From Rhodanobacter sp. PCA2 (GTDB lineage: Bacteria; Pseudomonadota; Gammaproteobacteria; Xanthomonadales; Rhodanobacteraceae): a stretch of DNA of 60,236 nucleotides. The translations under genes were made by a program, and so were the position numbers. This document shows, piece by piece, positions 47,900-57,168 of the stretch. The first letter of the stretch is position 1; each line of letters opens with the position of its first letter. The DNA lies in contig NZ_NJIC01000053.1 in NCBI RefSeq assembly GCF_013620825.1, positions 1-60,236 of the forward strand, given 5' to 3'. Below the pieces are notes generated by a model, which saw only the letters and a list, made by a program, of their open reading frames with translations, ran no database searches and was not told where the DNA came from.

Positions 47900-48769
47900 A
47901 TGGCCATCCGTCTGCTCGTCGCCCTGATCGCCCTCGGCCTGCTGCACTGGCAGCCGCGTCTCGCGCACTGGCGCAACGACGCCGGCTTCCGCCGCTGGGT
48001 CGCCCAGTTGAGCGACACCACCGGCACCGGCCGCGTGGTGCTGGCGCTGCTGCTGCCGCTGGTGCTGTGCGCGCTGGCGATCTGGCTGCTGCATTTCCTG
48101 CCGCTGGCCGACCTGCTGCACCTGGCATTCGCGCTGGCGGTGCTGCTGTTCTGTTTCGGCCCGCACGCGTTCGAGGCGGATCTGGAGAAGATCCTGGCCG
48201 CGCCGGACGGCGCCAGCCGCGAAGCCGCCGCCCAGGCGCTGGGCGAGGACGGCGAGCACGTGGCGTGGCGGGCGCCCGAGGTGGGCGAGGCCACCGTGTA
48301 CGCCGCGTTGCGCCGCCGCTTCGGCGTGCTGTTCTGGTTCTTCCTGCTGGGCCCGCTGGGCGCGTTGCTGTATCGGCTGGCCCGCGCCCTGGGCCACGAC
48401 GACAGCCTGCGCCTGGACGACGAGGCACGCACCACCGCGCGCCATTTCGCGAACGTGCTGGACTGGCTGCCCGCGCAACTGATGGTGTTCACGCTGGCCC
48501 TGGTGGGCCACTGGGATGCGGTGATCGGCGCGTGGCGGCACTGGCACCAGCAGGCGCTGCCGAACGGCTGGTACCGCGAAGGGCCGGGTTTCCTGGGCGC
48601 CGCCGCCCGCGCCGACATCCAGGTGGACATCGAGGGCGGCGATGGTTACGCGGAGGAGCGCAGCGATCCGCTGGCGGAGCTGCGCCGGCTGCGCAGCGCG
48701 CTGCTGCGCGCCCTGCTGGCGTGGCTCACCGTGGTGGCGCTGATCGTGATCGGCGGCTGGATGAGCTGA
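47900..48769 (+). CDS. ampE: AmpE-like inner-membrane protein
   Basis: A 289-residue membrane protein related to AmpE, associated with AmpD and beta-lactamase signalling in enterobacteria. It has about four hydrophobic segments (near 1-15, 45-90, 138-160 and 268-285). The AmpE pattern includes FGPHAFEADLE, RFGVLFWFFLLGPLGALLYR and HFANVLDWLPAQL. A GGAG site precedes the ATG. No ampD is adjacent. In this family the molecular role is unclear; some relatives resemble cobalamin-synthesis CobD/CbiB, but residues and length fit AmpE better. Confidence 0.83.
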   Translation: MAIRLLVALIALGLLHWQPRLAHWRNDAGFRRWVAQLSDTTGTGRVVLALLLPLVLCALAIWLLHFLPLADLLHLAFALAVLLFCFGPHAFEADLEKILAAPDGASREAAAQALGEDGEHVAWRAPEVGEATVYAALRRRFGVLFWFFLLGPLGALLYRLARALGHDDSLRLDDEARTTARHFANVLDWLPAQLMVFTLALVGHWDAVIGAWRHWHQQALPNGWYREGPGFLGAAARADIQVDIEGGDGYAEERSDPLAELRRLRSALLRALLAWLTVVALIVIGGWMS

Positions 48770-48791
48770 GCTTCGCCCGGCACGACGTCCG

Positions 48792-50666
48792 TCACGCCAT
48801 CTCTCCGCGCAGCTCGCGCACGCGCGCTTCCAGCGCCGCTGCGGTCGCCTGCTCCGGCGACACCGGCGCATCCACCACCAGTTCCACCCGCGCGCGGAAG
48901 CGCCGTGGCAGGCGCGCGCGATGCAGCGCTGAATCGCGCTTGCTCCACATGCTGCCCCACAAGCCGCGCAGCGCCATCGGCACCACCGGCACCGGGCGGC
49001 GCGCGAGGATCTTCTCCACGCCGGGCCGGAACGGCGCGATGGCGCCGTCGCGGGTCAGCGCCCCCTCGGGGAAGATGCACACCAGTTCGCCGTCGGCCAA
49101 GGCGGCGTCGATGGCGTCGTAGGCCTGCTGCAGCACGGCCGGATCTTCCTTGTGCCCGGCGATGGGAATGGCTTTCGCGGTCTTGAACAGGAACCTCAGC
49201 AGCGGGATGTTGAAGATCTTGTAATACATCACGAAGCGCGTGGGCCGGCGCAGGTGCGCCATCAGCAGCAGCGGGTCGACGTAGCTCACGTGGTTGCACA
49301 CCAAGAGCGCCGGGCCTTCCTCCGGAATGTGCTGCAAGCCGTCGGCTCGCACGCGGTACAGCGTGCCGGTGAGCACCCAGGTGACGAAGCGCAGGATGAA
49401 CTCCGGCACCAGGGTGAAGATGTAGGTCGCCACCAGCACGTTGAGCAGCGCGGCGACCAGGAAGATCTGCACCGCCTCCAGCCCCAGCGCGCCCAGCGCC
49501 AGGCCGAAACCCGCGGCGGTCACGATCAGCGCGGCATTCACGATGTTGTTGCCGGCGATGATGCGCGAGAGCTTTTCCCGCGGCGCGCGCGCCTGCACGA
49601 ACGCGAACAGCGGCACCACGTAGAGCCCGGCGAAGGCGCCGATCAGGGTGAGGTCGAGCACCACGCGCCAGCTGCCCGGCGTGTGCAGGAAGCCCAGCCA
49701 GTCCAGCCCGCGCACGGACGCGAGGCCGTGCCGCGCGAAATACAGATCAACGCCGAACACCGTGAGCCCGAACGCGCCCAGCGGCACCAGGCCGATCTCC
49801 ACGCGCCGCCCCGACAGCTTCTCGCAGGCCAGCGCGCCGATACCGCTGCCGATGGAGAACAGCGTCAGCACCAGGGTGTAGACCGTGTTGTCGCCGCCCA
49901 GCGTGGCGCGCGTGTAGATCGGCAGCTGTGCGATCAGCACGGTACCGAAGAACCAGAACCAGGAGATGCCCAGCACCGCGTTCCACACCGCGCGGTCGGC
50001 GTGCGTGATGCGCAGCACGCGCGCCGTCTCGCCGAACGGATTCCAGTTGAGCCGGAGTTCCGGCGCGGTGGCCGGCGCCGGCGGAATCGCACGACACGCC
50101 AGGTAGCCGGTCACCGCCACGGCTATGGTGACCGCCGCCGCCAGCCACGGACCCACCCCCGCCACGCCCATCACCACGTTGCCGGCGATCATGCCCAGCA
50201 GCATCGCCAGCTGCGTGCCCATTTCCACCAGCCCGTTGCCGCCCACCAGCTCGGCGGGCTTCAGCGCCTGCGGCAGGATCGCGTACTTGATCGGTCCGAA
50301 CACCGTGGAATGCAGGCCCATCATGAACAGCACCACCAGCAGCAGGCTGACGTGGTGCGTGATGAAACCCACCGCGGCGATCGCCATCGCCGCGATCTCG
50401 AACAGCTTCACCCAGCGGATGATGCGCGTCTTCTCGAACTTCTCGGCGAGCTGCCCCGCGCTGGCGGAAAACAGGAAGAACGGCAGGATGAACAGCGCCG
50501 GCGCGAAGTTGGTGTAGACCGAGGCCGCGTGGTCATCCAGCCCCAGCTGGAACGCCACCAGCATCAGCAGCGCATTGCGGAAGGCGTTGTCGTTGAACGC
50601 CCCCAGCGCCTGCGTCCAGAAGAACGGCGCGAAACGGCGCTGGCCGAACAGGGCGAACTGGCTCAT
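48792..50666 (-). CDS. Fused MFS lysophospholipid transporter and PlsC-type acyltransferase (LplT-Aas-like)
   Basis: A 624-residue two-domain membrane protein. Residues 1 to about 415 form an LplT-like major facilitator domain (FFWTQALGAFNDNAFRNALL at the start). Residues from about 430 form a 1-acyl-glycerol-phosphate acyltransferase with the catalytic HX4D in CNHVSYVDPLLL and FPEGALTRDG. The domains match E. coli LplT and the N-terminal half of Aas, which import and reacylate lysophospholipids. The acyl-ACP synthetase half of Aas is absent. The start is the ATG at 50666. Confidence 0.9.
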   Translation of the reverse strand: MSQFALFGQRRFAPFFWTQALGAFNDNAFRNALLMLVAFQLGLDDHAASVYTNFAPALFILPFFLFSASAGQLAEKFEKTRIIRWVKLFEIAAMAIAAVGFITHHVSLLLVVLFMMGLHSTVFGPIKYAILPQALKPAELVGGNGLVEMGTQLAMLLGMIAGNVVMGVAGVGPWLAAAVTIAVAVTGYLACRAIPPAPATAPELRLNWNPFGETARVLRITHADRAVWNAVLGISWFWFFGTVLIAQLPIYTRATLGGDNTVYTLVLTLFSIGSGIGALACEKLSGRRVEIGLVPLGAFGLTVFGVDLYFARHGLASVRGLDWLGFLHTPGSWRVVLDLTLIGAFAGLYVVPLFAFVQARAPREKLSRIIAGNNIVNAALIVTAAGFGLALGALGLEAVQIFLVAALLNVLVATYIFTLVPEFILRFVTWVLTGTLYRVRADGLQHIPEEGPALLVCNHVSYVDPLLLMAHLRRPTRFVMYYKIFNIPLLRFLFKTAKAIPIAGHKEDPAVLQQAYDAIDAALADGELVCIFPEGALTRDGAIAPFRPGVEKILARRPVPVVPMALRGLWGSMWSKRDSALHRARLPRRFRARVELVVDAPVSPEQATAAALEARVRELRGEMA

Positions 50667-50763
50667 GCATATCCATGGCAGCGGAGTCGGCGCCCAGCTT
50701 AGCCGATGCTCCGGACATCGCAGCGAGCCACCCCGGGACGTGGGGCGGCTCGCTCGACGCGTG

Positions 50764-51519
50764 TCAGTTGCGTGACTGCAGCTTCGACAGCAGGCGCAGC
50801 ATTTCCAGGTACAGCCACACCAGGGTGACCACCAGCGCGAACGCGCCGTACCACTCCATGTACTTCGGCGCGCCGGCATTCACGCCTTGCTCGATCATGT
50901 CGAAATCCAGCACCAGATTCAGCGCCGCGATCGCCACCACGACCAGGCTGAACAGGATGCCGACGCCGCTGCTGGCGGTGATGAAACCGAAGGAGTGCCC
51001 GAAGAAACCCATCACGAAGCTGGCGAGGTACACCAGCAGCACGCCGCCGGTGGCGGCGACCACGCCCGCGCGGAACTTGTCGGTGACGCGGATCACCCCG
51101 CTGCGGTAGGCCAGCAGCAGCACCGCCATCGTGCCGAAAGTCAGCGCCACCGCCTGGATCACGATGCCGGGATAGCGCATCTCGAAGATCGCCGACAGCG
51201 CGCCCACGAACACGCCTTCCGCCAGCGCGTACAGCGGCGCGGTGACCGGTGCCCAGGTCTGCTTGAACGCGGTGATCATGGCCAGCACGAAACCGACCAG
51301 CGCGCCGCCCAGCGCCAGCGGGGCCACCGCGCCCAAACTGTCCGGCCCGGCAAAGCGGCTCCAGCTGAACGCCGCGCCTATCACCACCAGCGCCAGCAGC
51401 AGGCCGGTCTTGTTGACCGTGCCGTTCAAGGTCATCGCACCGCCGTCGCGGCTGAACACCGCGCCGCTGGCCGCGTCGAGGAAGATGTTCTTGTTGAGTG
51501 CGGGATTGCCGCTTTGCAT
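50764..51519 (-). CDS. Bax inhibitor-1/YccA family membrane protein
   Basis: A 251-residue, seven-helix membrane protein of the Bax inhibitor-1 superfamily. It has a YccA-type acidic C-terminal helix (FDMIEQGVNAGAPKYMEWYGAFAL) containing the conserved Asp pair region. YccA in E. coli modulates FtsH proteolysis. The ATG at 51519 has a TGGAG site upstream. Bases 51322-51398 of this gene are repeated exactly at the right end of the window. Confidence 0.9.
   Translation of the reverse strand: MQSGNPALNKNIFLDAASGAVFSRDGGAMTLNGTVNKTGLLLALVVIGAAFSWSRFAGPDSLGAVAPLALGGALVGFVLAMITAFKQTWAPVTAPLYALAEGVFVGALSAIFEMRYPGIVIQAVALTFGTMAVLLLAYRSGVIRVTDKFRAGVVAATGGVLLVYLASFVMGFFGHSFGFITASSGVGILFSLVVVAIAALNLVLDFDMIEQGVNAGAPKYMEWYGAFALVVTLVWLYLEMLRLLSKLQSRN
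51322..51398 (+). repeat. 77-bp sequence duplicated at the window end (copy A)
   Basis: This internal piece of the YccA-family gene is identical over 77 bp to 60160-60236; the flanking base differs (G versus A). Copy A reads through an intact gene, so it is the native locus. Confidence 0.95.
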
Positions 51520-51642
51520 GTCGATACTCCAGTCGAATCCTGTCCATCCTAGCCGTTCGCGCCGCCATGTGCCGGCGGCGACCTCGCCTGCACGCCGCAG
51601 GTGCGAAGATGCGGGACACCTCGACTGAATGAGACCGCCAGC

Positions 51643-51855
51643 ATGAGCCAGCAGTTCCACGTCGGCGACCATGTGCGCTGGAATTCCGAGGCCGGCTACG
51701 TCACCGGCCACATCGTGAAGGTGCACACGGCCGACACGCTGTACAAGGGCCACCCGCGGCGCTGCAGCCCGGACGACCCGCAATACGAGATCCGCAGCGA
51801 CCGGACCGAGCACATCGCGATGCACAAGGGCGCGGCGCTGCAGAAGATCGCGTGA
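51643..51855 (+). CDS. Small DUF2945 (tudor-like) protein
   Basis: A 70-residue protein of the DUF2945 / hypervirulence-associated TUDOR family. It has the pattern FHVGDHVRWNSEAGYVTG, then IVKVHTADTLYKGHPRRCSPDDPQYEIRSD in shorter blocks, and a C-terminal HKGAALQKI. It forms a small beta barrel; function unknown. Its last codons overlap the GTG of the DUF488 gene by 4 bp, so the two are translationally coupled. Confidence 0.87.
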   Translation: MSQQFHVGDHVRWNSEAGYVTGHIVKVHTADTLYKGHPRRCSPDDPQYEIRSDRTEHIAMHKGAALQKIA

Positions 51856-52400
51856 ACGCCGCCGCGCCCGCCACGATCTGGACGATAGGCCATTCCACCC
51901 GCACGCTGGAGGAATTCCTCGCCCTGCTCGCGGCCTTCCGCATCGAGGCGATCGCGGACGTGCGCCGCTTCCCCGGTTCGCGGCGCCAGCCGCAATTCGC
52001 GCGCGATGCGCTGGCGCAGAGCCTGCCCGCGCACGACATCGCCTACCAGTGGATTCCCGAACTGGGCGGGCGCCGCCGCGCGCGGCCGGATTCGCCGAAC
52101 ACCGCCTGGCGCAACGCCGCGTTCCGCGGCTACGCCGACCACCTCGCCAGCGCGGAATTCGCCGCGGGCCTGGCGGCGCTGCTGGCGTTCGCCGCCCGCC
52201 AGCGCACCGCGGTGATGTGCGCCGAAGCGGTGTGGTGGCGCTGCCACCGCGCGATCATCGCCGACGTGCTGAAGCAGCGCGGCATCGAGGTGGTGCACAT
52301 CCTCGACCGGCAGCACGGCACGTTGCACCCGTGGACCTCGGCCGCGCACGTCGAGAACGGCGAGCTGAGCTACGCGGCGCCGCAGCCGCCGCTGCTGTAG
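51852..52400 (+). CDS. DUF488 family protein
   Basis: A 182-residue protein of uncharacterised function. It has the DUF488 signatures TIGHSTRTLEEFLALL at the N-terminus, ADVRRFPGSRRQPQF, and CAEAVWWRCHR with its conserved Cys. The fold is thought to be a small alpha/beta hydrolase-like or nuclease-like domain. GTG start overlapping the DUF2945 stop (GTGA). It is convergent with the WYL regulator (4 bp between stops). Confidence 0.88.
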   Translation: MNAAAPATIWTIGHSTRTLEEFLALLAAFRIEAIADVRRFPGSRRQPQFARDALAQSLPAHDIAYQWIPELGGRRRARPDSPNTAWRNAAFRGYADHLASAEFAAGLAALLAFAARQRTAVMCAEAVWWRCHRAIIADVLKQRGIEVVHILDRQHGTLHPWTSAAHVENGELSYAAPQPPLL

Positions 52401-52404
52401 CGCC

Positions 52405-53388
52405 TCAGCGCGGCGGGTTCTGGTACGTGCCCTGGGCCAGCTGCAGCAGGATCTTCATCTCCTCGCGCAACGACAGCGGCGCGATCACCTCGGCGTCCGG
52501 GCCGTACTTGAGCACGTCCATCAGCAGCTCCCGGGAGTTGGAGTAGGGCAGCTGCAGCTCGTAGCGGCCGTCGCCCAGCCACTCGCCCTTCTGCTGCGAA
52601 TGCCAGTGCTCGTCGGCCACCCAGCGCGCGGCGTGCGCGGAGAAGCGGATCGTGGCCCAGGCCTTGGGCTGGCCGGCGAAGATGCCGTAGCTGGAGGCCA
52701 GCGTCTGGTCCAGTTCCGCCTCCGGCACGTCGCGGGCGGGCGCGTCCAGCGCCTGCGCCTCGGCGATGCGGTCCACCGCGAAGCTGCGCAGCGCCTCGCG
52801 GTCGTGGTCCCACACGTCCAGGTACCAGTTGTCGCGGTAATGGGTGAGTCGCTGCGGCGACACGGTGCGGCGGCTGTCGGCGCCGGTGGTGCGCGCGCGG
52901 TAGCGGAAGCGCAACTGCTTCCGCTCCAGCACCGCGCCGGCCACGATGCGGAACGCCTGCTGGTCCAGCTTGCGTGCGCCCCAGGGGATCACCCGGATAC
53001 GCTCGATCGGCAGCGCCTTGCCGCTGCCGCGGTCGGACAGCAGGTGCTCGATGCGCGACTTGAACGGCGCCAGCGCGCCGGACAGCACGCCCGGGCTGCT
53101 GCGGCCGATCAGTTCGTTCAGCGCCAGCAGCGCCGCCAGTTCGTCGGAGGTGAGCCACAGGCCCGGCAGTTCGAAACGTTCGCCCTCGACCTGCTCGTAG
53201 CGGAACGCGGCGTGCTCGCCGCCGGCGCTCTCGATCGGCGCGCCCAGCGCATCGCGCAGGAAGCCGATGTCGCGGTACAAGGTGGCGCGCGAGCATTCCA
53301 GCTCGTCCATCAGCCTGGGCAGCGGCACCGGGTAGTGCGCCGACTTCAGCAGGCGGTGCAGGGTGAGGATGCGTTCGTAGCGGTCCAT
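52405..53388 (-). CDS. YafY/WYL-domain transcriptional regulator
   Basis: A 327-residue regulator: N-terminal DeoR-like winged helix (residues 1-60, with MDELECSRATLYRDIGFLRD as the recognition region), a central WYL domain (about 140-220, with RYRARTTG and NWYLDVWDHD), and a WCX C-terminal extension ending at LREEMKILLQLA. WYL domains bind nucleic acid or small ligands; several control DNA-damage or defence genes. No defence system is adjacent. The start is the ATG at 53388. It is divergent from an unknown membrane protein gene. Confidence 0.9.
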   Translation of the reverse strand: MDRYERILTLHRLLKSAHYPVPLPRLMDELECSRATLYRDIGFLRDALGAPIESAGGEHAAFRYEQVEGERFELPGLWLTSDELAALLALNELIGRSSPGVLSGALAPFKSRIEHLLSDRGSGKALPIERIRVIPWGARKLDQQAFRIVAGAVLERKQLRFRYRARTTGADSRRTVSPQRLTHYRDNWYLDVWDHDREALRSFAVDRIAEAQALDAPARDVPEAELDQTLASSYGIFAGQPKAWATIRFSAHAARWVADEHWHSQQKGEWLGDGRYELQLPYSNSRELLMDVLKYGPDAEVIAPLSLREEMKILLQLAQGTYQNPPR

Positions 53389-53545
53389 GGCGGGCTCGGC
53401 GTTCGCGGTGGCGAGGCAGGACGGGGTTCCTAGCATGGGTACGGCCGGCGGCGCCCGCAAGCCCGGCGGGCCCTGGCCCGGACCCCGCACGGCCGGGTGG
53501 CTTAAGCTTGGGGAACCCCGACCTCCCCCGAACGGTAGCCCATCC

Positions 53546-54466
53546 ATGCAGCCCATCCGCGAATCGCCCGACGCGGGCGTCGTCGGCGCCGTGCCGCCGC
53601 GCCGCCACCCGATCCGGGCCGTCGCCTTGCTGCAGGTGCTGGCCGCCGCCGGCTACGGCGTGTGGCTGTGGCTGGGCCTGGCGCTGCTGCTGGGGCTGGG
53701 CCAGTCCGGTCGCAGCGGCACCCTGGTGCCGCTGGCGCTGGGTGCCGTGCTGGTGGGCGCCGCCCCGCTGCTGGCCTGCCTGCGCGTGCCGGGGCTGACG
53801 CAGTGGCACGGCTGGCAGCCGCGCCCGGGCCATCGCCCCACGCGTTCCGCCCTGACCGCCCTGCTCACCTGGCTGCCGGTACTGGCGGTGGCCGGGCTGG
53901 CGCACGGCGACAACAGCTTCTGGGTGACCCGGCTGGCCGGGGCCACCTTGATGCTGTGCTGCCTGGTCAGCCTGTCGCAGGCCACCCACGACGACCGGGC
54001 GACCCTGCCGGCCCCGCTGCAACGCGCCACGGCCCTGCTGCCGGCCAGCCGCATCACCACCGCGACCTACACCGGCGGCCTCTGGATGTGGCTGAGCGTG
54101 CTGACGCAGCAGGGGGCGTTCCAGGACGGCCGCGGCGCGTATCTGTGGGCGCTCCTGCTGCTGGCGCTGGCGCTGGGCCTGGGGCTGCTGGAAAGCGGGA
54201 TGTGGCAGTCCCTGCGCGGCGAACCCGAGGCGGCCACCGGCGAGGCCGCCAGCCGCCACCGGTTTCCCGCCCGCCTGCTCGCGGCGCTGCTGACCTATGC
54301 CCTGCCGTGTACCGCCCTGCTGCTGGGCGGCGCCACGGGCCACCTGGCGGCCGCCGCGGTGGCCGCCGCCAGCGCCCTGCTGGGCCAGATGCTGGAACGC
54401 CAGTTGTACGAATCCGCGCTGGCCGACGCCGCCGCGCAGCCCCCGGCAACGGCCCGTGTTCATTGA
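53546..54466 (+). CDS. Multi-pass membrane protein of unknown function
   Basis: A 306-residue hydrophobic protein with seven or eight predicted membrane segments (first near 25-50), short loops and a polar N-terminal tail. The layout is reminiscent of DmsC/NrfD-type membrane anchors, but I see no diagnostic residues and no molybdoenzyme genes nearby, so I leave it unnamed. The start at 53546 is the only ATG before the first helix. Confidence 0.7.
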   Translation: MQPIRESPDAGVVGAVPPRRHPIRAVALLQVLAAAGYGVWLWLGLALLLGLGQSGRSGTLVPLALGAVLVGAAPLLACLRVPGLTQWHGWQPRPGHRPTRSALTALLTWLPVLAVAGLAHGDNSFWVTRLAGATLMLCCLVSLSQATHDDRATLPAPLQRATALLPASRITTATYTGGLWMWLSVLTQQGAFQDGRGAYLWALLLLALALGLGLLESGMWQSLRGEPEAATGEAASRHRFPARLLAALLTYALPCTALLLGGATGHLAAAAVAAASALLGQMLERQLYESALADAAAQPPATARVH

Positions 54467-54503
54467 AAATTCAAGCCGTTCCGTTAAGGTGTCCTACTCG
54501 CAT

Positions 54504-54509
54504 TACAAT
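54504..54509 (+). promoter_or_regulatory. -10 element of the DUF481 gene
   Basis: TACAAT at 54504-54509 within a locally AT-rich leader, 26 bp before the ATG at 54536. The -35 is weak (CGTTAA at a 16-bp spacing). Confidence 0.4.
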
Positions 54510-54535
54510 TGTTTAACGCAACGGAATCCCCACCG

Positions 54536-55354
54536 ATGAACAAGACCCTGATCGCCGCCCTGCTGCTGGCAACGTGCGCCAGTTTCTCCGTGCAGGCGCA
54601 GGACGCGGACAGCAGCAACAACAAAAGCGCCGACAACGGCGGCTGGTCCGGCTCCGGCGAGTTCGGCTTCGCCTCCGCCACCGGCAACACCCGCTCGCAG
54701 AACGTGAACGCCAAGCTCGGCCTGAACCAGGAAAACGAGCAGTGGAAGAACAGCTTCTTCCTCGACGTGCTGCGCACCAAGGTGCAGCAGAAGGTGATCG
54801 ACACGGCCGGCAACACGGTCAAGCAGTTCGACACCACCGCGAACCGCTACGACGGCGGCGCCTCCGTGGGCTACAAGCTCGATCCGCGCAGCTACATCGT
54901 GGGCGCGGCCCGCTACGACCATGACCAGTTCGGCGCGAACATCTGGCAGGGCGTGGTTTCGCTTGGCTACGGCTACATCGCGCTGAAGGATGCCCGCAAC
55001 GAGCTGTCCTTCGAAATCGGCCCCGGTTACAAGAAATACCGCCCGGCCGACCTCGCCGTGGTCACCAACGGCGTGACTGTCGAGGAACGGCAGGCGGTGC
55101 TGCACGAGGTGGTGGCGCGCGGCCTGGTCAACTACAAGTTCCGCCTCACCGACAACACCTCGTTCGAGGACACGTTCCTCACCGAAGCGGGCTCCAAGAA
55201 CACCTACCTGCAGAACGACGCCGGCCTCGCCGTCAGCATGACCAAGAAGATGGCGCTGAAGGTGGGCTTCCAGGTGCGCCGCAACAGCGACGTGCTGCCG
55301 GGCATCAAGAAGACCGACACGCTGACCACCACCAACCTGGTCTACAACTTCTGA
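54536..55354 (+). CDS. DUF481 outer-membrane beta-barrel protein (YdiY-like)
   Basis: A 272-residue exported protein. It has a signal peptide (cleavage near VQAQ, residue 21), then alternating amphipathic strands beginning SGEFGFASATGNTRSQN and ending in LVYNF, the C-terminal aromatic typical of outer-membrane barrels. DUF481 proteins (YdiY) are salt- or acid-induced and of unknown transport role. It is followed by a strong terminator, so it is monocistronic. Confidence 0.9.
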   Translation: MNKTLIAALLLATCASFSVQAQDADSSNNKSADNGGWSGSGEFGFASATGNTRSQNVNAKLGLNQENEQWKNSFFLDVLRTKVQQKVIDTAGNTVKQFDTTANRYDGGASVGYKLDPRSYIVGAARYDHDQFGANIWQGVVSLGYGYIALKDARNELSFEIGPGYKKYRPADLAVVTNGVTVEERQAVLHEVVARGLVNYKFRLTDNTSFEDTFLTEAGSKNTYLQNDAGLAVSMTKKMALKVGFQVRRNSDVLPGIKKTDTLTTTNLVYNF

Positions 55355-55394
55355 GGCTTCGTCGTTGCGGCCATCCCGGGCCGCACTTCCCGGA

Positions 55395-55428
55395 CGGCCA
55401 CTGCATGCGCAGTGGCCGTTTTCGTTTC
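55395..55428 (+). terminator. Intrinsic terminator of the DUF481 gene
   Basis: CGGCCACTGC (55395-55404) pairs perfectly with GCAGTGGCCG (55409-55418) around a 4-base loop, followed by a TTTTCGTTT tract. It lies about 40 bp after the stop codon and just before the convergent hemC stop. Confidence 0.9.
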
Positions 55429-55446
55429 TGCCTTGCGTGCGGACGT

Positions 55447-56364
55447 CTAGGCGTCCGTGCCGAGGAATTCGGCCGCGCCCTGCGCAAACAGTTCCCGCGC
55501 CACGGCGCGCCCGAGCTCCGCGGCATCCTCGCCGTCCGCCTGCGCATGCAGCAGGCGGCCGCTGGCGGCGTCGCCCACCAGGCCGCGAAGGTGCAGGCCG
55601 CGTTCGGTGACCGTGCACCACGCACCCACCGGCACCGTGCAGCTGCCGCCCAGCGCCTGGTTCATCGCGCGCTCGGCGCTCACTTCGATCCGCGTGTCGG
55701 CATCGTCCAGCACGGCGAGCAGCGCCAGCGTGGCGGGCTGGTCGGCACGCGCCTCGATGGCGATCGCCGCCTGCCCCGGCGCCGGCAGCCAGTTCGGCGC
55801 GGCCAGGCGGCTGCGGATGCGCGCGGCGAGGCCCAGGCGCTCCAGCCCCGCGCAGGCCAGCACGATGGCGTCGTAGCGACCGTCGTCCAGCTTCGCCAGC
55901 CGCGTGCCCACGTTGCCGCGCAGGTCCAGCAGCTCCAGGTCCGGCCGCAGCGCACGCAACTGCGCCTGCCGGCGCAGCGAGGACGTGCCCACCTTCGCGC
56001 CGTGCGGCAGGGCGGCGAGGTCCGCGCAACTGTTGCTGACGAAGGCGTCCGCCGCATCCGCGCGGGGCAGGATCGCCGGCAAGGCGAAGCCGGGTTCCAG
56101 TTCCGCCGGCACGTCCTTCAGCGAATGCACGGCGAGGTCGGCGCGGCCTTCCAGCATCGCCACTTCCAGTTCCTTGAGGAACAGCCCCTTGCCGCCGATG
56201 GTCGCCAGCGGCTTGTCGAGGATCTCGTCGCCGCGGGTGGACAGCGGCACCAGCTCCACCGTCAGCGCGGGGTGCGCCGCGCGCAGCAGCGCCGCGACGT
56301 GCTCGGCCTGCCACAGCGCGAGCGCGCTCTTGCGGGTGGCGATGCGCAGGGTGTTCGGGATCAT
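55447..56364 (-). CDS. hemC: Hydroxymethylbilane synthase
   Basis: Polymerises four porphobilinogens into hydroxymethylbilane in haem synthesis. The 305-residue protein has the dipyrromethane-cofactor Cys in [10 protein letters not shown], the substrate Arg residues in [10 protein letters not shown] and RGNVGTRL, and HSLKDVP. Length normal. It lies downstream of the algZ-algR pair in the same direction, the order seen in Pseudomonas, where hemD follows; here hemD is not next to it. Confidence 0.96.
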   Translation of the reverse strand: MIPNTLRIATRKSALALWQAEHVAALLRAAHPALTVELVPLSTRGDEILDKPLATIGGKGLFLKELEVAMLEGRADLAVHSLKDVPAELEPGFALPAILPRADAADAFVSNSCADLAALPHGAKVGTSSLRRQAQLRALRPDLELLDLRGNVGTRLAKLDDGRYDAIVLACAGLERLGLAARIRSRLAAPNWLPAPGQAAIAIEARADQPATLALLAVLDDADTRIEVSAERAMNQALGGSCTVPVGAWCTVTERGLHLRGLVGDAASGRLLHAQADGEDAAELGRAVARELFAQGAAEFLGTDA

Positions 56365-56463
56365 GCGGGTTCCACGGTCTGGCCTGGGCGCCATTGTCGC
56401 CGATGCCGTGGCCCGGCGCAGGCAGCGGCGAATCGACGCAGCGCCCGCGCCCGGTCCACGCAC

Positions 56464-57168
56464 TCAGCCCATGCGCAGCAGCTTGCGCAGCGCCGGCAGG
56501 TTGCGCCGGCTCACCTCGGGACTGAAGTCGGTGCCGGCGAGGCGGGCCAGCACCCGGCCGTCGGCCAGGTTCTTCAGGCCGAGCAGGCGGGCCGGCGGCA
56601 CCAGGCAATTGCGGTGCAGGCGGATCAGCTGGTCGGGATAGGCTTCCTCCAGCTGGCGCAGCGACTCGTCGATCAGCAATTCGCCGCCGGCATGCCGCAC
56701 GCACACGTATTTCTCTTCGGCCAGCAGGCAGATCACCTCGCCCAGCGCCACGCGCACCTGTTCGTCGCGCACGCGCGCGTGCAGGTACGCGACGGCGGCG
56801 CGCGGCGTTTCGGCCAGCCGCTTGTTCGCGCGCTGCAGCGCTTCGCGCAGGCGCTCCAGCCGCACCGGCTTCAGCAGGTAATCCACCGCCTCCAGTTCGA
56901 AGGCATGCAGCGCGTGGTTCTCGTAGGCGGTGCAGAACACCACTTGCGGCCGCGCGCGTCCGGCCAGCCGCGCGGCCAGCGCCATGCCGTCGAGGCCGGG
57001 CATGTTGATGTCGAGCAGCAGCAGGTCGGGTTTCAGTTCGTCGAGCGCGGCCAGCGCGGCCTCGCCGTCGCCCACGCTGCCGGCGAGCTCCGCGCCCTCG
57101 CACTCGCCGAGCAGCGTGGCGAGCCGCATGCGCGCCAGCGGTTCGTCATCGACGATCAGGACGCGCAT
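56464..57168 (-). CDS. algR: LytTR response regulator (AlgR-like)
   Basis: A 234-residue regulator with an N-terminal receiver domain (phospho-acceptor Asp53 in LLDINMPG, acidic pair VDDEP, Lys in LLKPVRL) and a C-terminal LytTR DNA-binding domain (about 130-234, with EEKYVCVRHAGGEL and RLHRNCLV). In Pseudomonas and Xanthomonas AlgR-type regulators control exopolysaccharide, type IV pili and virulence. Its start overlaps the kinase gene by 23 bp. Confidence 0.9.
   Translation of the reverse strand: MRVLIVDDEPLARMRLATLLGECEGAELAGSVGDGEAALAALDELKPDLLLLDINMPGLDGMALAARLAGRARPQVVFCTAYENHALHAFELEAVDYLLKPVRLERLREALQRANKRLAETPRAAVAYLHARVRDEQVRVALGEVICLLAEEKYVCVRHAGGELLIDESLRQLEEAYPDQLIRLHRNCLVPPARLLGLKNLADGRVLARLAGTDFSPEVSRRNLPALRKLLRMG

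Noticed and set aside
52405-53388. WYL regulator as a marker of a phage-defence island
   Set aside because: Neighbours are DUF488, a membrane protein and a DUF481 barrel; no nuclease, helicase, reverse transcriptase or integrase is present.
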